From positions 1 through 64,000 of the forward strand of contig NZ_FOQY01000027.1 of assembly GCF_900113865.1 (NCBI RefSeq): a stretch of DNA of 64,000 nucleotides. The letters are read 5' to 3'. Positions 28,072 to 35,182 of this stretch are shown here, piece after piece (the first letter of the stretch is position 1; each line of letters starts with the position of its first letter). The notes under the pieces were generated by a model. It saw only the letters and a list, made by a program, of their open reading frames with translations. It ran no database searches and was not told the DNA's origin. This DNA is from Streptosporangium canum. GTDB lineage: Bacteria > Actinomycetota > Actinomycetes > Streptosporangiales > Streptosporangiaceae. Position numbers and translations under genes: made by a program.

Positions 28072-29478
28072 GTGCCGGTGGCAGCAGACGAACGACGGCT
28101 TTGGCGGCAGTACGCGCAGAACATATTGCGGCCGGAGCCGCGAACCGCCCGTCCGTCTCACCGGACTCTCGCCGCCGACGCACTGCTCGCGATCTTCCTG
28201 ACCGTCACCGCGCTGATGGCGGCGGGGGGACTCCAAGGCCCGGTCCATCGCGTCGACGCGCAGTCGCGCCCTCTGATCGAGTTGCTGCAACTGCGGCCTT
28301 CTCCGGCGGTTCCGGCTCCTCCGGCGGTTCCGGAGCCCCCAGCGGTTCCGCCTCCTCCGGTGCCACCGGACGCGAGCATCGGCGTCCAGCCGCCCGTCCC
28401 CGTGCGGATCAACCCGCCGCATGGCGCCGTCTCCGAGGAGTACGAGCCGCCCATGTTCCTGGTGGCGCTGACCGCCTTGCCGCTGGCGGCCCGGCGCAGG
28501 TATCCGCTCACCACCTTCTGGCTGGTGGTGTCCGCGGCGCTGGCCACGAACGGCGGTGAGACGTGGATCACCGTGCTGACCTGCGCGATCGCCGGCTACA
28601 GTGCCGTCGCCCACAGCCGCAACCGAGTGCCCGCGGTGGCCGGCCTGCTGCTCGCGGCCGTGCTCGCCGGGGCCGTGGGCCGGGACATCGCGTCCGGCCT
28701 CCCCAGTCTCCCCAGTTGGCTGGGGCCTTACGTCGTCCTGCTGAGCGCCGGGGTCTGCGCGAGCGTCATCCGGTTCTTGCGGCGGAACCGGGATCGGCTC
28801 ACCGAACTTCAGCAGGCCCAGGAGGACGCCATGCGGAAGGCAGTCGAGGCCGAGCGTTCCCGGATCGCCGCCGAACTCCACGATGTGGTGACCCACAATG
28901 TGAGTGTGATGGTGATCCAGGCGGGCGCGGCGCGCAAAGTGATGGACGCCGAACCGGACCTGTCCAAGCAGGCGCTGCTCGCGATCGAAAGCAGCGGTCG
29001 AGCCGCCATGGCCGAGCTGCGCAACGTCATGGGCCTGCTTGCCGGACCGGAAGGCGGACGCGTGGACAGCCGGGGCGACGGGCTCGAACCGCAACCCGGA
29101 CTCGACCAACTCGACGGCCTCGTCGAGCGGGTACGCGCCGCGGGGGGGCCGGTGGACGTCGCACTCTCCCCGCCGAACCCCCTGCCCGACGGCGTCGGCC
29201 TCACTGTCTACCGCGTCGTGCAGGAGGCTCTGACCAACACGATGAAGCACGCGGCCGGCGCGGCGGCGTCCGTCGCGATCGGCCACAGCGGCGACTGGCT
29301 GGAGATCGAGGTCACCGACACCGGCGGCACACCGGGTCACCAGTCGCGGGCCGGCAACGGCCGCGGGCTGATCGGGCTGCGTGAACGGCTGGCCGTCTAC
29401 GGCGGAACCCTGGTCGCCGGGCCCAGGACCGGGGGCGGGTATCGGATCACGGCCCGCATTCCGTGGACCGCCGCATGA
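28072..29478 (+). CDS. NarL-type sensor histidine kinase
   Basis: About 468 residues from GTG 28072; GTG 28078 or an ATG at 28003 are alternatives. TM1 (about 30-50) is followed by an extracellular Pro/Val-rich loop with 'APPAVPEPPAVPPPP' repeats (about 75-125), then four more TMs. The HisKA_3 helix is 'RSRIAAELHDVVTHNVSVMV' with the phosphoacceptor His. The ATPase ends with 'NGRGLIGLRERLAVYGGTL'. It overlaps the response regulator by four bases. Signal unknown; the Pro-rich loop could touch the cell wall. Confidence 0.88.
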   Translation: MPVAADERRLWRQYAQNILRPEPRTARPSHRTLAADALLAIFLTVTALMAAGGLQGPVHRVDAQSRPLIELLQLRPSPAVPAPPAVPEPPAVPPPPVPPDASIGVQPPVPVRINPPHGAVSEEYEPPMFLVALTALPLAARRRYPLTTFWLVVSAALATNGGETWITVLTCAIAGYSAVAHSRNRVPAVAGLLLAAVLAGAVGRDIASGLPSLPSWLGPYVVLLSAGVCASVIRFLRRNRDRLTELQQAQEDAMRKAVEAERSRIAAELHDVVTHNVSVMVIQAGAARKVMDAEPDLSKQALLAIESSGRAAMAELRNVMGLLAGPEGGRVDSRGDGLEPQPGLDQLDGLVERVRAAGGPVDVALSPPNPLPDGVGLTVYRVVQEALTNTMKHAAGAAASVAIGHSGDWLEIEVTDTGGTPGHQSRAGNGRGLIGLRERLAVYGGTLVAGPRTGGGYRITARIPWTAA

Positions 29479-30155
29479 GCGGGCCGCTGCGCGCGGTCAT
29501 CGCCGACGACCAGGCGCTGGTCCGCACCGGGTTTCGGATGATCCTCTCGGCCGACGGCATCGAGGTGACGGCGGAGGCGGCCGACGGAGCCGAAGCGGTC
29601 GCCGCCGTGCGGAGCACCAGGCCGGACGTCGTGCTCATGGACATCCGGATGCCGCGGATGGACGGCATCGAAGCCACCCGCCAGATCATGAGCGGTGGAG
29701 CGAACGGGACCCGCGTCGTCATCCTGACCACTTACGATCTCGATCACTACGTCTACGCCGCCCTCACCGCCGGCGCCAGCGGCTTCCTGCTCAAAGACGT
29801 CAGCCCCGAGCACCTGGTGGCCGCGGTACGTCTGGTGCGCTCCGGCGACGCCCTGCTCTCACCGACCATCACGCGCCGCCTCATCGAGCGTTTCGCGCCC
29901 CGGGACGAGGCGAAGGCCGAGCTCCACCGCGATCTGTCCGAGCTGACACCGCGAGAACTGGAAGTGCTACGCCTGCTCGCCACCGGCCTGAGCAACGCCG
30001 AACTCGCCGACCGGCTGACTCTCAGCGCGACGACGGTGAAAACCCACGTCGCCCGCATCCTGTCCAAACTCGGCCTCCGCGACCGTGTCCAGGCCGTCGT
30101 CCTGGCCTACGAAACCGGACTGATCTCCCCAGGCGGCCCATCGGGCACCACCTGA
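29475..30155 (+). CDS. NarL/LuxR-type response regulator
   Basis: 226 residues. The receiver domain has 'AVIADDQALVRTGF' (acidic pocket), phospho-Asp in 'DVVLMDIRMPRMDGIE', Thr in 'ILTTYD' and Lys in 'GFLLKDVSPE'. The output HTH is 'ELTPRELEVLRLLATGLSNA', then 'SATTVKTHVARILSKLGLRD'. Translationally coupled to the kinase (ATGA). Targets are not evident; no obviously regulated gene follows on the same strand. Confidence 0.92.
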   Translation: MSGPLRAVIADDQALVRTGFRMILSADGIEVTAEAADGAEAVAAVRSTRPDVVLMDIRMPRMDGIEATRQIMSGGANGTRVVILTTYDLDHYVYAALTAGASGFLLKDVSPEHLVAAVRLVRSGDALLSPTITRRLIERFAPRDEAKAELHRDLSELTPRELEVLRLLATGLSNAELADRLTLSATTVKTHVARILSKLGLRDRVQAVVLAYETGLISPGGPSGTT

Positions 30156-30254
30156 TCGACCTTGCCGGCCGCTGAGCTTCCCCCGTAACCCGGACACCGG
30201 CGGTGTGACATCGGGCTTCCGGGCCCGGCGGCCGGCCATCCTCGACGAGCTGAC

Positions 30255-30320
30255 CGAGCTCCGGCACACCAACGTGACCCTGCCGCTCACCCTCGGCGTA
30301 CCGCCCCAGACAGCCGGCTT
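30255..30320 (+). pseudogene. Fragment of a tyrosine integrase C-terminus
   Basis: The frame reads 'LTELRHTNVTLPLTLGVPPQ'. This resembles the 'DLRHT-C-x-LLL-x-LGVPP-x-V' segment of actinomycete tyrosine recombinases, including the H-x-x-R-region His. Only about 20 residues remain. The same 'LGVPPQ' string recurs in a relic at 32495, next to an att-like repeat. It marks the probable outer boundary of the tRNA-Phe archipelago. Confidence 0.4.
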
Positions 30321-30330
30321 CCCCTTTGAG

Positions 30331-31314
30331 CTACAACTGCCGCAGCACCTGCATGGCGTCCTTCTCGATGCGCGAAAGATCGTGGAGGATGGCGCCGGCC
30401 TGCTCGAGGTACCCCGCGTCGCCGCTCTCTCCAGCCTTCGTGATCAAGGTGGACACGTCCGTCCACAGGGTGGCGGCCTCGGCGTACAGCCTGTGACCGG
30501 CGCGGAGGTCGCCGTCGTCGATCAGCCGGGTGCACTCGTCGAGGAAGTCGCGATAGAGGGCGCGGAACAGGGCGCCGCCGGTGCCGCCCCTCTCCATCAG
30601 GAGGGCGGCCTGCAGCAGGTCCTGCTGCGGATCGCCGGCGCGCGCCAGCCATTTGGGCACCTGTTTGCCGGCTTTCTCGATGCCGCGGTGGCCCAGGTTC
30701 GCGATGGGGGCGGCGAGGAAGGCGTCGGCGCAGTCTTTGATGGCGGGGATGATCCGGTCCTGCCAGCGAGGCGAGTGCTCCGGCAGGGTGATGGTGAAGG
30801 ATCGGTTCCTGGCGGTCATCGGGCCGCGTTCGGCCCGCGCCATGGCGAGGCCGGCCCGGCTGGTGCGCACCGCTCCTCCCTGCTGATCGGTGTCCACCAG
30901 GTAGACGTCGTGCTCGTCGTAGCCGTACATGGCGACGACATGACCGCCGAAGTGCACCTTGGACCGGAAATAGTCCAGGTGGTAGCAGTCGAGCTGGAGA
31001 CCGACCGGCCGACCGGCGTCGAGGGGGGCGGCCACGTTCTCCCACGCCTTGCGCGGTGAGGTGGTCTCCTCGGCCCTTAACGTCAGCCCCAGCCTGGCGG
31101 CCAGGTTCCTGGTGAGGTCGAAAGGCTTGACGCGGCCTCCGAGAAAGGGGAACGCCATGCCCTTGCCGTCCCAATAGACGAAGGACAGGCCCGAGCCCAG
31201 CCCGAACAGCATGGGCTCGGACAGATCAAGTCCCTCATGCCGCAACAGCACCCCCAGCGCCGTCGTCTCGCAGTGCTGCGTGCCACGGGCCTCGATGTCC
31301 TGCACGATGGTCAT
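30331..31314 (-). CDS. BtrH-like papain-fold acyltransferase/hydrolase
   Basis: 327 residues. The N-terminal half matches butirosin BtrH-type domains: 'GTQHCETTALGVLLRHEGL' with Cys15, 'SGLSFVYWDGKGMAFPFLGG', and 'VHFGGHVVAMYGYDEHDVYLVDTD', where the His and Asp of a Cys-His-Asp triad are visible. The C-terminal half is the associated helical DUF4872-like region. BtrH moves an acyl group from an acyl carrier protein to an aminoglycoside, and other members are only predicted. No aminoglycoside or carrier-protein gene is nearby, so the role here is open. Confidence 0.75.
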   Translation of the reverse strand: MTIVQDIEARGTQHCETTALGVLLRHEGLDLSEPMLFGLGSGLSFVYWDGKGMAFPFLGGRVKPFDLTRNLAARLGLTLRAEETTSPRKAWENVAAPLDAGRPVGLQLDCYHLDYFRSKVHFGGHVVAMYGYDEHDVYLVDTDQQGGAVRTSRAGLAMARAERGPMTARNRSFTITLPEHSPRWQDRIIPAIKDCADAFLAAPIANLGHRGIEKAGKQVPKWLARAGDPQQDLLQAALLMERGGTGGALFRALYRDFLDECTRLIDDGDLRAGHRLYAEAATLWTDVSTLITKAGESGDAGYLEQAGAILHDLSRIEKDAMQVLRQL

Positions 31315-31559
31315 GCGTCGCTCTCCTCATACTGACGCGGCGAACGGTCACGCCGTCCCCGTCCCTGACACTTTCATGATCAACGACTGGGGACCGCCGG
31401 GAGCAAGCATGAGGCCTCCCACGGAGGGAGAGTCCAACCGAGTGAACTTGTTCCGCTCTGGCGAACACTGTTGGTGCGGTGTTCAAGCGGCCTAGGTGAT
31501 CTCGTAGACGCCAGGACTGACACAGCCGGGCTGACTTCGACCTAAAACGTCGGAACTCA

Positions 31560-31680
31560 CTGTCGCCAAGACAACGGAAAGTACCCCGGCCGTGATCGGC
31601 TCGGGGCGCTTGCGCTGATCAGATGATGTGGTCAGGGGCAGGGGCGAACCGCCGCCCTTCCGCTTTCCAGGCGTGGCGAT
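31560..31680. repeat. Degenerate fourth copy of the tRNA-Phe attachment repeat
   Basis: Aligns with the repeats at 32560, 34755 and 38108. A decayed terminator stem (31580-31609) is followed by 'tggtcaggggc' and 'cgaaccgccg' from the tRNA-Phe T-arm, and 'cttccgctttccaggc' from the anticodon arm. Many substitutions and at least one deletion. No intact tRNA. Confidence 0.65.
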
Positions 31681-31768
31681 CGTCCAGCTCCCGTGCTGCC
31701 ACCTGAAAGCAGAGGAGTGCCGACGGTGCCCCATATGTGGCTGTGGTGGTGGACGTTGCCGTCAGCGC

Positions 31769-32176
31769 TCAGCGGGGAACGACTTGTGCCCGCACGCCAG
31801 GTAGATCGTCGAACGCGGCAGACGAGTCCATCGTGATCACGGTTCTCGCAGTGGTCGCAGCCGTCGCGGCAATCAGCAGATCGTACGCTCCCCGCGTCTT
31901 TCCCTCTCGTCGCACATGTGCCATAAGACGAGCATGGACCCTCGCCACATCCGTGGTGTACTCCTCGACCGGAATCAACGCAAGGATCTCATCCACAAAG
32001 GCCTGCCGGCCGGGACGGCGTGCCGCGTCCGCCATCTCCACGCCGACGAGCAGCTCGGCCACGGTGATCGCGGCAATCGCCACATCATCGGCATCCCCGA
32101 TCACCGCGTCCGCGGAAGCCCTGCCTCGCTCCGCGGCGATGAGCACGCCGGTGTCCAGGATCAGGCGTCGGGCCAT
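31769..32176 (-). CDS. vapC: PIN-domain toxin (VapC-like)
   Basis: 135 residues. PIN motifs: 'LILDTGVLIAAERG' (first Asp), 'ITVAELLVGVEMAD' (Glu), 'RGAYDLLIAATAATTAR' (Asp) and 'VITMDSSAAFDDLPGV'. It overlaps the antitoxin gene upstream by 16 bases. It is the only cargo of the shortest att-bounded segment (about 1.0 kb between the copies at 31560 and 32560). An intact toxin-antitoxin pair may have stabilised the island. Confidence 0.88.
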   Translation of the reverse strand: MARRLILDTGVLIAAERGRASADAVIGDADDVAIAAITVAELLVGVEMADAARRPGRQAFVDEILALIPVEEYTTDVARVHARLMAHVRREGKTRGAYDLLIAATAATTARTVITMDSSAAFDDLPGVRAQVVPR

Positions 32177-32421
32177 GTTTCCCTCGTCTCGTCATCGACC
32201 GCCTCCCGAGCTGCCACAACGTCGGCCTCGAAATCGGCGTCCAGCGTTCCCGCGCTTCTGGTCAGGAAGGCCTTGACCATACGCCCCGGCGCTGCGGGCG
32301 CGGGGCCGATCATCGCGATTTGCTTACCCCCACGGGTGACCATGATTGTCTCCCCTCGCTCGGCCTCGTCCAGAACGGTCGCGAAGCTCCGAGACGCCTC
32401 GGTGGCAGTCATCACCTTCAT
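32161..32421 (-). CDS. vapB: Phd/YefM-type antitoxin
   Basis: 86 residues. 'MKVMTATEASRSFATVLDEA' and 'GETIMVTRGGKQIAMIGPA' form the Phd DNA-binding fold; the tail ('DADFEADVVAAREAVDDE') is acidic and toxin-binding. It is the first gene of the pair. The AT-rich segment 32420-32470 upstream, with 'cagattatctgattcctg', is the probable promoter and operator. Confidence 0.88.
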   Translation of the reverse strand: MKVMTATEASRSFATVLDEAERGETIMVTRGGKQIAMIGPAPAAPGRMVKAFLTRSAGTLDADFEADVVAAREAVDDETRETWPDA

Positions 32422-32494
32422 GAAATCAGATTATCTGATTCCTGTCTGTTTTTTGATTAACCGGTAGGGCTTATAGGGCCGGCATCCTGTTCAA

Positions 32495-32555
32495 CTGCTC
32501 AACCTCGGCGTACCGCCCCAGGTCGTCCGCGACATCCAAGTGACCATGACGACAG
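32495..32555 (+). pseudogene. Tyrosine integrase C-terminal remnant
   Basis: The frame 'LLNLGVPPQVVRDIQVTMTT' matches the 'LLNLGVPPQVVRDIVGHSxxxVTMTIYAH' end of actinomycete integrases, with an internal deletion of about five residues. It ends five bases before the second att repeat, the position expected for an integrase beside attR. Non-functional. Confidence 0.6.
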
Positions 32556-32559
32556 GATC

Positions 32560-32681
32560 GACGTTGCTGTCACCGAAGATCAAAAAAGCCCCGAACGATG
32601 ATCGTTCGGGGCGTCTTCCCTGCTCAGCCGCTGTGGTCAGGGGCGGGGTCGAACCGCCGACCTTCCGCTTTCCAGGCAGAG
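32560..32681. repeat. tRNA-Phe attachment repeat, copy 2
   Basis: A 122-base copy of the segment 38108-38229: complete terminator hairpin with A6/T6 run, then the 3' half of tRNA-Phe from the discriminator to the anticodon stem. It is almost unchanged except near the anticodon ('tttccaggcag'). The distance to the next copy is 2195 bases. Beyond it, element-specific sequence similar to that after copy 3 begins. Confidence 0.85.
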
Positions 32682-32922
32682 CGATCACCCTGGTCGGGGA
32701 GCGGAGACCATGGTCAGAGGGTGGTGGACCGCAGCCGAGATGAGCCTCTGTGTGAGGACGTTGCTGTCAGCACTGCTGTCACTTCGTCAGTCCACAACTT
32801 ATGCATTACGAGTCGGGTCGAGATGGTCTACAGGCGTCTGCTGCCATCAGAAGTGCCTGCTCGACAGCTCTTGCCACCTGATCGATATCCATGGATGCGC
32901 ACCCGGAATCCAGCGGCGTGGC

Positions 32923-33471
32923 TCAAGAGCTGTCAAGAAGGCCGTTCTCCTCAGCCCACAGCTTGAAACCACCACGCCGGAACGGCAGGTGATACTTGCT
33001 GGACAACAAGTCATCGGCCAGTTCGGCGACGAGCGGGACAGTCAGCAGACCGTCCCTAATAGACCAGCACAGCAGCCGCAGAGTGGGGCAGTAGTCGACG
33101 TTGAAGGAGGCCGCAGCCTTCCTCGCTGCACTGTCGTCCAGGACAGCCGTAGCCCTCATCGTACGCGCCAAGGCAAGCACGCCCGCCTCGCCGACGTTCT
33201 TGTCGCCGACGACCAGCAGTTCGGAGAAGTCAGCGAACGCCTCCATCTCAGCTTGGGATCTCAGCTCATGGTGCTCAATCCAGTCCGCAGTGAGCGCGAC
33301 GCCAATGCGCGAATCTTTCGCCTCACCCTCCATCAGTTCCGCTACTACGACATCCGGAACGAGAGCACGGCGTTTACCGACCACCGCCTTGAGCACACCC
33401 AACCAGTTGTTGGTGGCGAAGGCGCTCAGCGGGCCCGTGTCGAAGACGAATGTCTCGCTCGCATCCTCCAT
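32923..33471 (-). CDS. PIN-like domain protein, probable toxin of an XRE-ImmA pair
   Basis: 182 residues from ATG 33471, which shares one base with the stop of the upstream gene (TAATG). 'ASETFVFDTGPLSAFATNNW' gives the first acidic residue and 'PDVVVAELMEGEAKDS' the Glu. 'VGEAGVLALARTMRATAVLDD' and 'ARKAAASFNV' resemble DUF3368/PIN-like nucleases. It is coupled to an XRE-ImmA/IrrE antitoxin-like protein, so it is likely an RNase whose activity that protein controls. Longer upstream frames exist but lack a ribosome site. Confidence 0.75.
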   Translation of the reverse strand: MEDASETFVFDTGPLSAFATNNWLGVLKAVVGKRRALVPDVVVAELMEGEAKDSRIGVALTADWIEHHELRSQAEMEAFADFSELLVVGDKNVGEAGVLALARTMRATAVLDDSAARKAAASFNVDYCPTLRLLCWSIRDGLLTVPLVAELADDLLSSKYHLPFRRGGFKLWAEENGLLDSS

Positions 33472-34589
33472 TACGAGACGAACTCCCAGATCGCCTTCTC
33501 TGGCAGTTCCGGCACCTGGGGAAGCTCGTCCTCGGTCCATGTGTCGAGCAGCAGGTCGATGGCACGGGCGGCAGAGACCTCAGAGCCGCGATACAGGGAA
33601 AGGACAGACTTGACGTAAGGATTGGGCAGGCAGGGCGGTTGGAGTTCGTGTTTGACCACCAGGTTCAGTTCGACGATGTCAGCCTTACCGGTGCGTACCG
33701 ATCGGACAAGGCGAGCATCTGAGACAGAGATCAGCCCGATCTCAACCATGCGGCGCGCCAACGTCGCCATATCCACCTGGTAGAAGCTGCCGACCTTCAC
33801 CGCGATCGTGCGCAGGTCGGTGCCCTCGTTGGTTAGGCGGCGAAATTCCTCGCGCAAGCCGGCCTCGGGCAGCAAAAAGGCGCGGGCGAACCGGTCCAGG
33901 CGCGACTCCCAGCCTTCGACACCGTCCTGCTCGGCGATCCGCCAGTCAACGGTGTACTCGTCAGCGAACAGGAAATGGCCAAACTCGTGCGCCAGGGCCA
34001 GGCGGCGGCGGCCTACGTGACGGGCACCATTAACGATTGCCACGCCGCCTTCGCGAAGCAGCAGGGAGGCGGCATCGGCGGCATCGGCGCCCAAATCGAA
34101 GGAGAACGCGAACAGGCCTTGAGCAGCCATACGATCGACCAGCGCCGAGACGGGACCACTGGGGTCGGCGCCCAATAAGGCGCGAGCTCTCGCGGCAGTG
34201 TCCTCAGCCTGGGCCACAGTGCCGGGCCTGGTGAGAGCGGGGGTGTCCGACCATGCCCGCCTGCCGCGCTCGATGACGAACTCGACGTTTCGAGCGACCC
34301 TCTCGATCAGGCGGTCAATGGCAGGGCTGGCCGCACCGGGTTCCTGAAGGTTGCGGTGAGAGATCACAGCGGGCGGCGCAGGCCGGAAAAACCATTCGAT
34401 CCGTTCGTTCACTGCGCGAGCAATGCGAGCCAACTCTAGGGCAGACACCCGGCGACTGCCGTTCTCAATCTTGGCAAGGCTGGACCGGTCGAGCGCCACC
34501 GCGACGGACAGGTCGGCCTGCGTCATTCCAGCGCGCTGCCGAGCGTGTGCGATGCGCTCGCCCAACTCATTCCCGTCTACGGTACTCAC
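33471..34589 (-). CDS. XRE-HTH plus ImmA/IrrE metallopeptidase protein
   Basis: 372 residues. The N-terminal XRE HTH (about 8-65) is 'ERIAHARQRAGMTQADLSVA', then 'LDRSSLAKIENGSRRVSALE'. The zinc peptidase domain (about 150-290) carries 'RLALAHEFGHFLFADEYTVD', the H-E-x-x-H motif, and a downstream Glu in 'DGVEGWESRLDRFARAFLLP'. The C-terminal tail contacts or precedes the PIN protein. Such proteins act as antitoxins or as repressor-cleaving proteases of mobile elements. The promoter has TATAAT at 34594-34599, read on the minus strand. Main cargo of the 2.2-kb segment. Confidence 0.85.
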   Translation of the reverse strand: MSTVDGNELGERIAHARQRAGMTQADLSVAVALDRSSLAKIENGSRRVSALELARIARAVNERIEWFFRPAPPAVISHRNLQEPGAASPAIDRLIERVARNVEFVIERGRRAWSDTPALTRPGTVAQAEDTAARARALLGADPSGPVSALVDRMAAQGLFAFSFDLGADAADAASLLLREGGVAIVNGARHVGRRRLALAHEFGHFLFADEYTVDWRIAEQDGVEGWESRLDRFARAFLLPEAGLREEFRRLTNEGTDLRTIAVKVGSFYQVDMATLARRMVEIGLISVSDARLVRSVRTGKADIVELNLVVKHELQPPCLPNPYVKSVLSLYRGSEVSAARAIDLLLDTWTEDELPQVPELPEKAIWEFVS

Positions 34590-34754
34590 TGTGCGATTAT
34601 AGAACAGCGCTGGTCAAAGGGGTAGGCGACGACACGGATCTGCAAACCCTGCTGGTCTACCGGGCTTTAGACCTGCGTCTTGCGTTGAATGATTCGTAGG
34701 TCAGCCGGTTCCCGACACGTCCTGGCGTTCGCCAGCCACCCACCACGCTCCGGC

Positions 34755-34876
34755 GACGTTGCTGTCGCTGGAGATCAAAAAAGCCCCGAACGATGATCGT
34801 TCGGGGCGTCTTCCCTGCTCAGTTGCTGTGGTCAGGGGCGGGGTCGAACCGCCGACCTTCCGCTTTTCAGGCGGAC
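34755..34876. repeat. tRNA-Phe attachment repeat, copy 3
   Basis: 122 bases colinear, without gaps, with 38108-38229. It includes the terminator (GCCCCGAAC...GTTCGGGGC) and the tRNA 3' half up to 'cttttcaggcggac' at the anticodon arm, where identity to the tRNA stops. The distance to the genuine tRNA-Phe copy is 3353 bases. Confidence 0.9.
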
Positions 34877-35182
34877 CAATCACTCTGGTCGGGCAGCGGA
34901 GACCGTGGTCAGAGAGTGGTGGACGGTAGCCGAAGTGAGTCCGTGTGCGGAGACGTTGCTGTCAGCGCTGCTGTCACAAGGTCGCTGTTACCGACCTGGC
35001 ACCGCCGGCAGACCGTGTTCACTTGGTTAACCAGAGTGTCCGTGCCGGCGCCCAACCCTCAAACTCCCTGAACGGCTGATTCGCCAGGCTCCTAAACGAT
35101 CCGGATCACACTCGCCTCGGGCTCCGAGGCGAGCTGCGTCTGGTTTCCCATGTCCTACCCCTCCCCTTAGGAGAGGATCTCC
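34877..35182. other. Element end after att copy 3
   Basis: The first about 100 bases (to about 34980) resemble the sequence after copy 2 (32682-32790): shared 'ggtcggg-agcggagacc-tggtcagag-gtggtgga' and a repeated 'acgttgctgtcagc-ctgctgtcac' (gaps mark variable positions). This is the conserved end of a related element family. The remainder holds the kinase-fusion promoter. No gene seen. Confidence 0.6.

Noticed and set aside
32634-32681. Possible second and third tRNA-Phe genes (32634, 34829)
   Set aside because: Only the 3' half is present; 5' acceptor, D-arm and half of the anticodon arm are missing. They are attachment-site copies.
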